Shown here piece after piece: positions 43,500 through 52,304 of a DNA stretch of 52,304 nucleotides. Under the pieces are notes generated by a model. The model worked only from the letters and a program-made list of their open reading frames with translations. It was not told the origin of the DNA and searched no databases. The position numbers and the translations under genes were made by a program. Numbering within the stretch: position 1 is the first letter of the stretch; each line of letters starts with the position of its first letter. The stretch comes from Candidatus Izemoplasma sp. (GTDB lineage Bacteria; Bacillota_I; Bacilli_A; Izemoplasmatales; Izemoplasmataceae), in NCBI GenBank assembly GCA_007117835.1, contig SKFU01000026.1, positions 1 through 52,304 of the forward strand. The letters are read 5' to 3'.

Positions 43500-44609
43500 A
43501 TGAAGATTGGTGTACCAACAGAAATTAAGAACAATGAAAACCGTGTCGGAATCACACCAGCAGGCGTGAGTTTATTAACCGCAAACAATCACCAAGTTTT
43601 TGTCCAAGTTGGTGCTGGATTGGGATCAGGCATTGAAGACCAAGAGTTTATTCAAGCAGGTGCAACAATGGTGAAAACAGCAGATGAAGCTTGGGCTCAA
43701 GAGATGGTCATTAAAGTGAAAGAACCATTGGCAAGTGAGTACCGCTATTTTAGAGAAGACTTAATTATTTTCACGTATTTACATTTGGCTGCAGAAGCAG
43801 AATTGACTGAAGCACTTGTGCAATCACGCTGCAAAGCAATTGCTTATGAGACTGTCCAGATTGGTAATTCACTCCCTTTATTAAGACCAATGAGTGAAGT
43901 CGCAGGGCGTCGTGGCACAATTGTTGCAGCAACGCAACTCGAAAAACACCGTGGCGGTCGCGGGGTTTTACTATCTGGTGTTCCAGGTGTTGAGCGTGGA
44001 CATGTTGTCGTTATTGGCGGTGGTGTTGCGGGAATCAGTGCTGCACGTATGGCAATCGGACTTGGCGCAAAAGTAACGATGATTGAACTTTCTGAAGATC
44101 GTATGCGTTACTTAGAAGATATTTTTGATAAAGATATCACGATTTTAAAATCAAACCCATTGAATATTGAAAAATCACTAATGACTGCGGACGCAGTGAT
44201 TAGTACAATCTTAATTCCTGGGGCTAAAGCCAATAAGATTGTAACCGAAGACATGGTTAAGAAAATGCCTAAAGGCAGTGTCATTGTCGATATTTCCATT
44301 GATCAAGGGGGATCAGTCGAAACCATTGATCGCGTAACAACACATGATAATCCAGTGTATGAAAAGCATGGGGTCATGCATTATAGTGTTGCAAATATGC
44401 CAGGTGCAACACCACGCACTTCTACTTATGCATTAACGAATGCTACCATTCCTTATGCACTTGACATTGCGAACAAAGGATACAAAAAAGCCTGCCTTGA
44501 CGATCCTGCATTAAGAAAAGGCATCAATGTTTTGGATGGTCATGTTGTTTATAAAGCTGTTGCAGAAGCCTTTAATTATCCTTACAAAACTGTCGAAGAA
44601 GTATTGTAA
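43500..44609 (+). CDS. ald: Alanine dehydrogenase
   Basis: A 369-residue NAD-dependent enzyme interconverting L-alanine and pyruvate plus ammonia. MKIGVPTEIKNNENRVGITPAG, YLHLAAEAELTEALV, GVPGVERGHVVVIGGGVAG (Rossmann fold) and VDISIDQGG are diagnostic blocks. The ATG at 43500 has AAGGAG 8 bases upstream; a reading from 43464 would include the leader palindrome and is rejected. It is transcribed alone, with its own promoter and terminator. In this kind of organism it may serve redox balance or amino-acid fermentation, which is inference. Confidence 0.95.
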   Translation: MKIGVPTEIKNNENRVGITPAGVSLLTANNHQVFVQVGAGLGSGIEDQEFIQAGATMVKTADEAWAQEMVIKVKEPLASEYRYFREDLIIFTYLHLAAEAELTEALVQSRCKAIAYETVQIGNSLPLLRPMSEVAGRRGTIVAATQLEKHRGGRGVLLSGVPGVERGHVVVIGGGVAGISAARMAIGLGAKVTMIELSEDRMRYLEDIFDKDITILKSNPLNIEKSLMTADAVISTILIPGAKANKIVTEDMVKKMPKGSVIVDISIDQGGSVETIDRVTTHDNPVYEKHGVMHYSVANMPGATPRTSTYALTNATIPYALDIANKGYKKACLDDPALRKGINVLDGHVVYKAVAEAFNYPYKTVEEVL

Positions 44610-44624
44610 ACAATTAATCAGTTT

Positions 44625-44651
44625 AAAAGTCGTTTAGAAACGACTTTTTTT
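44625..44651 (+). terminator. Terminator after ald
   Basis: 11-bp inverted repeat AAAAGTCGTTT / AAACGACTTTT (44625-44635, 44638-44648) with a minimal loop and T run. Confidence 0.87.
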
Positions 44652-44684
44652 CTTGATAATTAAGCCGTTAATAAGTAAAAACAT

Positions 44685-44705
44685 GCTATAATAATTTAAG
44701 GTGAT
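44685..44705 (+). promoter_or_regulatory. Extended -10 promoter with near-leaderless start, rlmN
   Basis: TGCTATAAT (TATAAT 44687-44692), 7 bases, GGTGAT (44700-44705), 3 bases, ATG at 44709. Confidence 0.6.
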
Positions 44706-44708
44706 AAC

Positions 44709-45728
44709 ATGAAAGATTTTTATAATGAAACAATCGAGACACTCGAAGAAACACTGATTCAAAACGGCTTTAAAGCATTCAATGCACGTCAGTTGTTTGA
44801 GTGGGTTTATCGACATAAAACGATAGATATTGATTCTATGACAAATCTAAGCAAGAAGTTAAAACAGTTTTTTCAGACATACTTTTACTTTTCAAGCATA
44901 GCGAAAATCACCAAACAAGTTTCGCATGATCAAACCACGAAATATTTGTTTAAACTAAGTGATAATCAAGCAGTTGAAACGGTTTTAATGCATCACGAGT
45001 ATGGTAAAAGCTTATGTGTTACAACACAGTTAGGGTGCAATATTGGATGTTCTTTTTGCGCCTCAGGTCTACAAAAAAAGATACGCAACTTAACGATTGC
45101 AGAAATGATGCATCAAGTACTGATGGTAGAAGCTTTAGAAAACATTCGAATTTCGAATGTTGTGTTAATGGGTACTGGGGAACCGTTTGATAATTTTGAA
45201 GCCACCATGGGTTTTATCGATAATATAAACAGTCCTTATGGACTAGCGATTGGTGCAAGACACATCACGGTTTCAACAAGTGGTATTGCGCCTAAAATAA
45301 AAGCGTTCGCTGATTTTAATAAGCAAGTAAATTTAGCGATTTCACTGCATGCGCCAAACGATGTTCTACGCACACAGTTAATGAAAATCAATGCGCGTTA
45401 TTCATTGGATGAATTACTTGAAAGTGTGCGCTATTACATCGAAAAAACAAATCGCCGAGTGACTTTTGAGTACTTATTGTTAGAAGGCATAAACGATGAG
45501 ATGAGTCATGCCAATGCACTATCGGATTTGATTCGTGGGGTGAATTGTTATGTGAATCTCATACGCTATAACACAGTTAGAGAATTGCCTTATAAAGGCA
45601 GTTCTGAGTCGCGTGCCATGGCGTTTTACATGCAGTTACTTAAACGCGGTATACAAGCCACGCTAAGAAAAGAAAAAGGCAGTGACATTGACGCAGCATG
45701 CGGTCAATTACGTGCTAAAAATAATTAG
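44709..45728 (+). CDS. rlmN: Dual-specificity 23S rRNA/tRNA adenine-C2 methyltransferase
   Basis: A 339-residue radical-SAM enzyme that methylates A2503 of 23S rRNA and A37 of some tRNAs. The cluster motif CNIGCSFC, GTGEPFDNF, and the methyl-carrying Cys near the C-terminus in DIDAACGQLRAK are present. TFEYLLLEGINDE is also typical of RlmN. It is RlmN rather than Cfr, judging by the general housekeeping context. The gene is followed closely by a DUF975 gene. Confidence 0.95.
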   Translation: MKDFYNETIETLEETLIQNGFKAFNARQLFEWVYRHKTIDIDSMTNLSKKLKQFFQTYFYFSSIAKITKQVSHDQTTKYLFKLSDNQAVETVLMHHEYGKSLCVTTQLGCNIGCSFCASGLQKKIRNLTIAEMMHQVLMVEALENIRISNVVLMGTGEPFDNFEATMGFIDNINSPYGLAIGARHITVSTSGIAPKIKAFADFNKQVNLAISLHAPNDVLRTQLMKINARYSLDELLESVRYYIEKTNRRVTFEYLLLEGINDEMSHANALSDLIRGVNCYVNLIRYNTVRELPYKGSSESRAMAFYMQLLKRGIQATLRKEKGSDIDAACGQLRAKNN

Positions 45729-45742
45729 AAAGAAGGGTTATT

Positions 45743-46330
45743 ATGAATCGATCTTTATTAAAAGCAACCGCAAAAACGACGTTTACAAATCATTATGGGA
45801 TGGCATTATTGGCATCATTTTTACCGGTCGTCATCGCGGGTGCTGCAGGTAATTTGTTTATTGTTGGCATCGTGTTGGTCTACCCACTTTATGTAGGACA
45901 AGCGTTGATGTTTATGAGCTTTTCACGCAATGAAAATGTCGAACTAGACACACTTTTTTCAGGTTATCGTGGCAATCAGTTTGGAAAGTTTTTAGTTGCG
46001 ATGCTTTTGCGTGATGTTTTCATCTTTTTATGGACATTACTGTTTATTGTTCCTGGTATTATCAAGTCGCTGTCTTATGCTTTAGTACCATACTTATTGG
46101 CAGATAGTGATGTGTCTTCGGATGAAGATGTCATCACCCGTTCACGCGTTATGATGGATGGTTATAAATGGGATTTATTTATGTTATATTTAAGTTTTAT
46201 TGGTTGGTTTTTACTGAGTTTGCTGACGTTTGGTATTCTTGGTATTTTCTATGTTGGCCCTTACTTAAATCAATCCATTGCATTGTTTTATCAAGAGGTT
46301 AAGTCTGCGAACATCCAACGCCTTGAATAA
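45743..46330 (+). CDS. DUF975-family membrane protein
   Basis: A 195-residue protein with four to six hydrophobic segments. The signature IVPGIIKSLSYALVPYLLAD, RSRVMMDGYKWDLFMLYLSFIGW and the terminal FYQEV match the DUF975 family of Bacillota, of unknown function. The gene is 14 bases after rlmN with AGAAAGAAGGG as ribosome-binding site, and 12 bases before addB, so it lies in one transcript with the repair helicase genes. Confidence 0.87.
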   Translation: MNRSLLKATAKTTFTNHYGMALLASFLPVVIAGAAGNLFIVGIVLVYPLYVGQALMFMSFSRNENVELDTLFSGYRGNQFGKFLVAMLLRDVFIFLWTLLFIVPGIIKSLSYALVPYLLADSDVSSDEDVITRSRVMMDGYKWDLFMLYLSFIGWFLLSLLTFGILGIFYVGPYLNQSIALFYQEVKSANIQRLE

Positions 46331-46342
46331 AGGGGGATATTA

Positions 46343-48766
46343 ATGCTTGTTAAGCGTATTAAAGAAAGCCAAGGACCGCTAGTGATTGTGTTGCCACAAT
46401 CACAACATCACAGTGTACTTGCTCAGCTTAAAGCAGAAAAAATCATTAAACCCATACAATTACTATCAAAAGAAGACCTAATTGAAAAGGTCTTTTTCGC
46501 ATTCCATCCACTTGCACTGTATCATGCGTCAAAGTACATGGGTTTAAAGCCTGCAGTTGTTCGACCTTGGTTACAATACTTATATTATGTTGATTTGAAC
46601 GCACAGTATACATCATCTACCCTTCAACAGTTGTTCGACCTTAAACAGCATTTAGTTGAAGTGCAAATGATTCACGATTTCCAATACAAAGACTACTTCT
46701 TTAGTGCTAACCAAGTCATTATCCAAGGTTACGATGATGACCCGTGGATGACACCACTATTAAACCACTTGAAACACTGGACAAAAGTCGATGTGTTAGA
46801 AAAACCATGGCAAGATTTTAAACCCGCAACTTTTGTGCAGTGTGACACGGTTTATGACGAAATAGTTCACCAGTGTATTCAAGTGCAACGCTGGCTTGAT
46901 TCAGGTGTTTCAATGACGTCGATTAAAATGATTGAACCACCCGAATCATACATAACATCATTAAAGATGGTTGCAACGCTGTTTGGATTACCACTACAGT
47001 TTAATGCACGTAAAACATTGATGGAGTATCCAATTGTTCATGCGTTTTTAAAGCACTTAAAGCATCGACCGAACCAATCACTTTTGGTGGCTTTCCAAGA
47101 GAGTTTGAGCGTTGTTAATCAAACGGATTTTATGCAAGAGAAAGTTATCCAAATACTTATGCGTACAATCAATCCGTTGATTGTTTTAGAAGACAACATT
47201 GATTTGATTTATGACTATTTAACCCATATTTTTTCTAAAACAACCGTACCTCAACCGCAATACAAAGAAGCGATAGAAGTAATTTCTGTGGATGACTATA
47301 GGCCTTCTAAGACCGATTATCTCATTTACATGTCAGCTTCCTTAGGACACTTTCCAATAACTCAAACCGAACATGATTTACTGAGTGCTGATGAAAAAGC
47401 ATGTTTAAACATACCAACAGCGCAGACGGTAAATCAATCCCGTATTCAACACTTAAAAAGAGTTTATAACGGGGTTTACAAAGCAACATTTAGCGTTGCA
47501 AGTAAAAATAACCAAACAGTGTTTTATACATCAAACATCATCGAGGAATGGCTTTTAAAGTACCCAATAAGTCAAGAACAACCATACCACTATGATGATC
47601 AAGATGTTGCCCCTACAATTGATAAGCTATATGCAAAAAAACTGTATGATCAGTGGCGTATGTATCAAGTTTCACATCGAGACTTAATCACATATTATGC
47701 CTACTTTAAAACTGAATTAGACATTTATAACCCACAGTTCAAACCGCTTCAAGAGACCACGCTAAACGCTTTAATAAAAACACCACTAAGTTTGTCTTAC
47801 ACAACGCTTAATAATTTTTTTGGGTGTCAGTTTAAGTACTTAGCAAGTGCACTCTTAAGGCTTGACTCAGGTCAAACAAATTTGAGTTTAGAACTTGGGC
47901 AGTTGGTCCACGATTTACTCGATTGTTGGTCTAAGACTGGCGAGATAACAGATGATTTAATCGATCAAAAAATCGATCAAATGATTCTAATAAGACAACG
48001 CTCAAACAGTGAAACGTATATTTTGAAGCGGATGAATACTCAAGTTAAAAATATTATTGAAGCCATTCAAAATCAACGAGACTTGATGTACTATGAAACC
48101 TTTTCAAGTGAGATTAAACTTCAAAAGTCTTATGCACCGGAGTACCCAGTTATCTTAAAGGGCGTTATAGATCAAGTGCTTTGCGATGATAACCAAGCGA
48201 TGAAAGCATGTGTTTTGATTGATTATAAAACCGGCAAACCAACACTCGATTTAAAAAAAGGTGTTTTTGGTATGCAAGTACAATTACTTTATTACTGCTT
48301 GCTTTGGTTTAATCAATATCCGGATACAAAAATTACAGGTTTCTATGAACAAAGTGTTTTACATGAACCGTTGAAACATGATAAATCGTTTGACCAAGTC
48401 ATGAAGTTACAAGGATACACCATTGATGATATTCATAGTGTTAATCAGCTATTTAAAGATGTTAAACAAAGCGGTATTGTTCAAGGTCTAAATGTGAACA
48501 AAGACCAAATGTTTTTTAAAAACAGCAAAGTGTATAACGTGGACCAATTAACACAAATGATTAACTATTTAGAAAACAAAATTAAATCGGCAATACAAAG
48601 TATTTTTGCCGGTGAGTTTACGATTAACCCAATTCGTGTTCAAAACACGGATATTAGTTGTCAGTACTGTCAGTTTACAGATCTTTGTTATCGTGATTAC
48701 CGACACTATCGCAATCTTCATCTAAACGAAGATTTGATGTCACACGTGGGTAAGGGTGGTGAGTAA
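46343..48766 (+). CDS. addB: Short AddB-like exonuclease subunit
   Basis: An 807-residue partner of AddA in double-strand-break end processing. The C-terminal nuclease is recognisable by VLIDYKTGKPTLDL and by the iron-sulfur cysteines: C495 (FFGCQFKY) and C773, C776, C782 (CQYCQFTDLC). The N-terminal, helicase-like region is much reduced against Bacillus AddB (about 1150 residues) and starts IVLPQSQHH with no Walker A motif. The gene overlaps the addA start region. A RexB-type name is equally possible. Confidence 0.85.
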   Translation: MLVKRIKESQGPLVIVLPQSQHHSVLAQLKAEKIIKPIQLLSKEDLIEKVFFAFHPLALYHASKYMGLKPAVVRPWLQYLYYVDLNAQYTSSTLQQLFDLKQHLVEVQMIHDFQYKDYFFSANQVIIQGYDDDPWMTPLLNHLKHWTKVDVLEKPWQDFKPATFVQCDTVYDEIVHQCIQVQRWLDSGVSMTSIKMIEPPESYITSLKMVATLFGLPLQFNARKTLMEYPIVHAFLKHLKHRPNQSLLVAFQESLSVVNQTDFMQEKVIQILMRTINPLIVLEDNIDLIYDYLTHIFSKTTVPQPQYKEAIEVISVDDYRPSKTDYLIYMSASLGHFPITQTEHDLLSADEKACLNIPTAQTVNQSRIQHLKRVYNGVYKATFSVASKNNQTVFYTSNIIEEWLLKYPISQEQPYHYDDQDVAPTIDKLYAKKLYDQWRMYQVSHRDLITYYAYFKTELDIYNPQFKPLQETTLNALIKTPLSLSYTTLNNFFGCQFKYLASALLRLDSGQTNLSLELGQLVHDLLDCWSKTGEITDDLIDQKIDQMILIRQRSNSETYILKRMNTQVKNIIEAIQNQRDLMYYETFSSEIKLQKSYAPEYPVILKGVIDQVLCDDNQAMKACVLIDYKTGKPTLDLKKGVFGMQVQLLYYCLLWFNQYPDTKITGFYEQSVLHEPLKHDKSFDQVMKLQGYTIDDIHSVNQLFKDVKQSGIVQGLNVNKDQMFFKNSKVYNVDQLTQMINYLENKIKSAIQSIFAGEFTINPIRVQNTDISCQYCQFTDLCYRDYRHYRNLHLNEDLMSHVGKGGE

Positions 48767-48767
48767 A

Positions 48768-51700
48768 GTGGCTTTTAAACGCACCCAAGCACAACACCGT
48801 GCCATAACATTAACGGGAAAAAACATTCTTGTCAGTGCTGCTGCAGGCAGTGGTAAAACGGCTGTGTTAACAGAACGCGTCGTCCATCACATTTTACAAG
48901 GTGTTCCAATTGAAAATCTTGTTGTACTTACATTTACGAATGCTGCAGCAAAAGAAATGAAAACACGCATTCGTAAAAAGCTTCAAAGTACGGATAACGA
49001 CCTTGCGAAAAAAGCACTGGAAACATTAGAACTTGCCCACATTCAAACATTTGATAGTTTTGCGCTTTTCATTGTCAAAAAATATGGGTATCTTTCAAAC
49101 ATTAGCCCACTGATTTCAGTGATGGATTCATTGACATTAAATATTACTAAGCAGCGATTAATTGATGACTTGTTCGAACGATACTACGCAGAAGAAAACC
49201 CGCAATTTTTAGCCTATATTGATACATATACATCACGAAACGATGGATTGTTAAAAGAACAAATCATCGACTTTAATGATGCTTTATCGCTTTACTATAA
49301 CCGCGTGGACATCATCGAACAGATTCAAGTGATGTACACAGAAAAAACGTTCAATCACTTGTTTAAACGTTATGTGAACAGTCTAAAGCGCCATCAAGGC
49401 GCCATCAGAGATGCATTACACCAGATACAGTCTTTCAGTTATGTGGGTGCAGTGCATGATTACGTGCAATCATTACAAGATCATTTTCGGTTAATCTTAC
49501 AAGCGCAAGACAATGACGCGTTTGTATTCGCGTTTCAAAAACTCGGTAGAATGCCGAGTATTGCGGGAGCCAATAAATCTTTGAATAATGACGGTGATTT
49601 TGAAGCGATTAAACGGCTTAATGCAATTAAAGATAAATTAGCACAAGCAGTTAAAACACTAAAATCATTGTGTGATAAAGAAACTAAATCACACCGAGAT
49701 GCATTTTTTAAGACGTTTGATCATATTCCGATTATTAGTCAACTGATTGCTGATTTTGAACATGATTTAGATCAATACCAACACACCAAAGAACAGTTTG
49801 ATTTTAACCGTATTGCCCACAAAGCGCTGGCTTTGATTGAAAACCATGACAATGTAAAAACAACGTTAAAGTCGACGATAAAAGAAGTTATGATTGATGA
49901 ATATCAAGACACCTCTTTATTACAAGAACGCTGCATAGAAGCGATTACGTCTGCCAATGTTTTTATGGTTGGCGACATTAAGCAATCAATTTATCGTTTT
50001 CGTCATGCCGACCCACAACTCTTTATGACGAAATATGAAAATTACCGTTTGGTTAATGATGCAGAAGTCATTGATTTAAACTTAAACTTCCGTTCACGTA
50101 AAACTGTATTAGACGCTGTTAATACACTGTTTTCACCATTGATGGACAAAACGGTTGGTGGTGTAGACTACGACGACAAACAACGCTTGGTCTATGGACT
50201 TAAGGCTTATGATAACGCCTTTGATAACGACACGCCATATGGTCTTCAACTGTATACCTTTAACCCCGAAGATTATGAAGAACAACTGAAAAAATTTAAA
50301 CTAAAGACACTCGAAATTATGTGGATGGCAACGCATATAAAGTCTCAAAAAAATCGCATTTCAACTTATGACGATGGTCAACTAAGAAAAGCCAACTGGG
50401 GAGATTTTGTAATTGTTTGTGACCGGACCAGTGATTTTGCGACGTTTACACGTTGGTTTGAAGCATACAATATTCCTTTAATGGTTCACAAAGAAGCATC
50501 GATGATTGATTTAGCAGTCCTTGATGTGATGAGAAACATACTGAGATTATTACGTGCACTCAGTGACGAAACATCGTATCAAAAGGACTTTAAACACGCC
50601 TTTTATTCGGTAACACGATCATTTCTTTTACGCTATGACGATGATGTTTTAATCCGCCAAATGTTAAATTTACCCAAATCGTTACCGTCGATAAATGCAT
50701 TGAGGTATGTCGTATTGCCTGAGCTAAAAATGTTTTTTGAGACACTCTTTAAACTGGTAACCATGCATCACTTAGAAACACTAGATACGGTCTTAGAAAC
50801 CATTGTTCAAGACTTTGATTTTTATCAAGGTATTACATTTTTAGAACACACCCAAACGGCGCACGAACGACTCGAGTTTATTCTTGATTTAGGCCGTGAA
50901 AAATCACGTCAAGGGATGCATGTTTATACGTTTTTAGAGTACCTTGAATTTGCTAAAAATAATTCTAAGCAAGACATTGATTATTTACCACTAAAAGCAT
51001 TGGATGCTTCACGGGTTCATCTCATGACAATCCATAAAGCAAAAGGGTTAGAGTTCCCGCATTTATATGTCGCACATCTGGGCAACACGTTTAACGTTCA
51101 AGTCGGGAAATCTTATGACTTTGATCCTGAACTGGGTTTTATCATTGAACACGACAATGATGGACTTGACATGAGTTTTTTGAAACATCTTAAATCAGAA
51201 GACGATGGAAATCAAGACATTTCTGAGCGTCTAAGAGTGCTTTATGTGGCCATGACACGGGCAAAAGAAAGCATTCATTTATGCGTCCCTTATACATCTA
51301 AAGACATTCCAGTGATGGATTTAAATTTGTCAGAACGACAATCGATGCGGTCATTTAAGGCAATGCTTTTGGCGGTATTTAAAACCCAAGAGATGCGACC
51401 AATTGATATCGAAAATCTCATCAGCTCAGCACCGAAAATAAACGATAAAACCATCGATATAGACACCGCTGAGACGACTAAAATATACCGTAAACAACCA
51501 GACTATTCTGCGACCATCCAACCCCATTCTTATAGTCAAGGCAGTCATCGATTACTTGATGTAAGTACGCTAAAAGTCATCGATCAAGGGCTTTTATTGC
51601 ATGAAGTACTTGAAATGGTTGATTTAATGGAAGACCCAGATATACTGTTAAATAAAATGCCAAATCATAGTTTAGAAAAAGACGTGTTAAGCGGGTTGAT

Positions 51701-51989
51701 AAGGCACCCCTTAATGCGCAGTTTAGATATCAAACAGGTATACAAAGAATTTCCGTTTTCTTTCGTTACTGACACGCGCCGTATCAATGGGTTTATCGAT
51801 TTATTGATTGAGACAAACGATAAGTTTTTAGTCATTGATTATAAGCTGAAAAATATTCAAAAAGAGGCTTATATTTCTCAAGTACAAGGCTATATGCGGG
51901 TCATTGAATCGATGACTAACAGACCGGTTGAAGGCTACTTATATTCGTTGATTGATCAAACATTTGAGCGCGTTGAACAGACTGAATGA
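48768..51989 (+). CDS. addA: ATP-dependent helicase/nuclease subunit AddA
   Basis: A 1073-residue UvrD-type helicase with a C-terminal nuclease. It has the Q motif RTQAQHRAI, Walker A AAAGSGKTAV, TFTNAAAKEMKTRI, Walker B with IDEYQDTS, GDIKQSIYRFRHADP, LMTIHKAKGLEF and LRVLYVAMTRAKE. The PD-(D/E)XK nuclease has RINGFIDLLIE and VIDYKLKN. Together with AddB it would unwind and resect DNA ends for RecA. Three GTG codons (48756, 48759, 48768) are possible starts; the last is preferred because GGTGA lies 5 bases before it. There is no ATG near. Confidence 0.95.
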   Translation: MAFKRTQAQHRAITLTGKNILVSAAAGSGKTAVLTERVVHHILQGVPIENLVVLTFTNAAAKEMKTRIRKKLQSTDNDLAKKALETLELAHIQTFDSFALFIVKKYGYLSNISPLISVMDSLTLNITKQRLIDDLFERYYAEENPQFLAYIDTYTSRNDGLLKEQIIDFNDALSLYYNRVDIIEQIQVMYTEKTFNHLFKRYVNSLKRHQGAIRDALHQIQSFSYVGAVHDYVQSLQDHFRLILQAQDNDAFVFAFQKLGRMPSIAGANKSLNNDGDFEAIKRLNAIKDKLAQAVKTLKSLCDKETKSHRDAFFKTFDHIPIISQLIADFEHDLDQYQHTKEQFDFNRIAHKALALIENHDNVKTTLKSTIKEVMIDEYQDTSLLQERCIEAITSANVFMVGDIKQSIYRFRHADPQLFMTKYENYRLVNDAEVIDLNLNFRSRKTVLDAVNTLFSPLMDKTVGGVDYDDKQRLVYGLKAYDNAFDNDTPYGLQLYTFNPEDYEEQLKKFKLKTLEIMWMATHIKSQKNRISTYDDGQLRKANWGDFVIVCDRTSDFATFTRWFEAYNIPLMVHKEASMIDLAVLDVMRNILRLLRALSDETSYQKDFKHAFYSVTRSFLLRYDDDVLIRQMLNLPKSLPSINALRYVVLPELKMFFETLFKLVTMHHLETLDTVLETIVQDFDFYQGITFLEHTQTAHERLEFILDLGREKSRQGMHVYTFLEYLEFAKNNSKQDIDYLPLKALDASRVHLMTIHKAKGLEFPHLYVAHLGNTFNVQVGKSYDFDPELGFIIEHDNDGLDMSFLKHLKSEDDGNQDISERLRVLYVAMTRAKESIHLCVPYTSKDIPVMDLNLSERQSMRSFKAMLLAVFKTQEMRPIDIENLISSAPKINDKTIDIDTAETTKIYRKQPDYSATIQPHSYSQGSHRLLDVSTLKVIDQGLLLHEVLEMVDLMEDPDILLNKMPNHSLEKDVLSGLIRHPLMRSLDIKQVYKEFPFSFVTDTRRINGFIDLLIETNDKFLVIDYKLKNIQKEAYISQVQGYMRVIESMTNRPVEGYLYSLIDQTFERVEQTE

Positions 51990-52001
51990 ACATTCATTTA
52001 C

Positions 52002-52031
52002 TTGTTTAACTGACTTTAGATATGGTATAGT
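52002..52031 (+). promoter_or_regulatory. Promoter of rsgA
   Basis: TTGTTT (52002-52007), 18-base spacer, TATAGT (52026-52031) with an extended TGG. Confidence 0.6.
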
Positions 52032-52062
52032 GGATATGATGAAATGAAGTTAGAGGTGAATT

Positions 52063-52304
52063 ATGAAACAAGGTAAAGTTGTTAAGTTAACCGGCGGTTT
52101 GTATACCGTTTTAACAGAAGAAAATACCCGTGTAAACTTAAAAGCACGTGGTGTATTTAGACATCAAAATCGTTCACCTAAAGTCGGCGATACCGTCACT
52201 TATGACGACGATTTCATCATGGATATTGCAGAAAGACAAAATGATTTACATAGACCACCAGTCTCGAATGTCGACCAGGCGATTTTAATCAACGCAGCCA
52301 AGGA
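52063..52304 (+). CDS. rsgA: Ribosome small subunit GTPase RsgA (3' partial)
   Basis: The first 80 codons of a circularly permuted GTPase that checks late 30S assembly. The N-terminal OB fold (MKQGKVVKLTGGLYTVL, KARGVFRHQNRSPKVGD) and the start of the GTPase domain (RPPVSNVDQAILI) are diagnostic. GAGGTGA precedes the ATG. The rest lies outside the window. Confidence 0.93.
   Translation, partial: MKQGKVVKLTGGLYTVLTEENTRVNLKARGVFRHQNRSPKVGDTVTYDDDFIMDIAERQNDLHRPPVSNVDQAILINAAK

Noticed and set aside
51983-51998. SOS box near addA/rsgA (small palindrome AATGAACATTCATT)
   Set aside because: It does not match the Bacillus LexA consensus CGAAC-N4-GTTCG and lies downstream of addA.
1-52304. Phage, IS element, CRISPR array or defence island
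   Set aside because: No transposase, integrase, phage structural gene, spaced repeats or recognised defence protein was seen; AddAB and MazG are ordinary housekeeping members.

Overview
The window looks like a chromosomal segment of a low-GC Gram-positive (Bacillota) lineage that reads the standard genetic code. TGA is used as a stop in several genes (for example trmD, pheS and mazG), which excludes the TGA=Trp mycoplasmas. PolC, DnaB/DnaI, an RqcH/NFACT protein, YlbF/YlbG, T-box leaders, an ECF-type transporter subunit and a CcpA-like regulator fit Bacilli or their cell-wall-less relatives such as Acholeplasmatales or Izemoplasmatales. The exact taxon is inference. No phage, IS element, CRISPR array, tRNA or rRNA gene was seen; almost everything is housekeeping.

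Layout. 1-3.4 kb: the 3' part of a pseudouridine synthase gene, facing a minus-strand operon (secreted thioredoxin fused to a CcdA-like membrane domain, a small unknown protein, a cysteine desulfurase). 3.5-8.5 kb: ylbF-ylbG, then rpsP-khpA, an ABC exporter pair, and rimM-trmD, then rplS with its own promoter and probable L19 leader. 8.5-11.2 kb: ccpA-like regulator with a cre-like operator, then a Tyr T-box and tyrS. 11.2-13.6 kb: minus-strand Zn/Cd P-type ATPase and ArsR repressor with an operator between the -35 and -10. 13.6-18.6 kb: M20 dipeptidase, trmB, M42 aminopeptidase, an ECF S component (possibly pantothenate) with coaX, and acpP.

18.7-26.6 kb is one long tight run: polA, a cation efflux gene, a nitroreductase, mutM, coaE, an unknown gene, dnaB and dnaI. 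A Thr T-box then controls mazG-thrS. At 29-36.3 kb are rqcH (minus), gmk-rpoZ and polC, followed by a Bax-inhibitor-like membrane protein and pepF. A Phe T-box controls pheS, an intercalated alpha/beta hydrolase, and pheT. The window ends with ald, rlmN, a DUF975 membrane protein, addB-addA, and the first 242 bases of rsgA.

How it fits together: the region combines translation (ribosomal proteins, tRNA and rRNA modification, three synthetases with amino-acid-sensing leaders, ribosome rescue), replication and repair (PolC, PolA, DnaB, DnaI, MutM, AddAB) and cofactor supply (CoaX, CoaE, ACP). The most noteworthy signals are a recurrent near-leaderless promoter layout (TATAAT, 6-7 bases, GGTGAT, start codon) in at least four genes, foreign genes inside conserved operons (natAB before rimM; a hydrolase between pheS and pheT; mazG under the Thr T-box; an unknown gene where nrdR often sits), and altered metal-site residues in ArsR and PolC. 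I did not find a clear new defence or mobile system.
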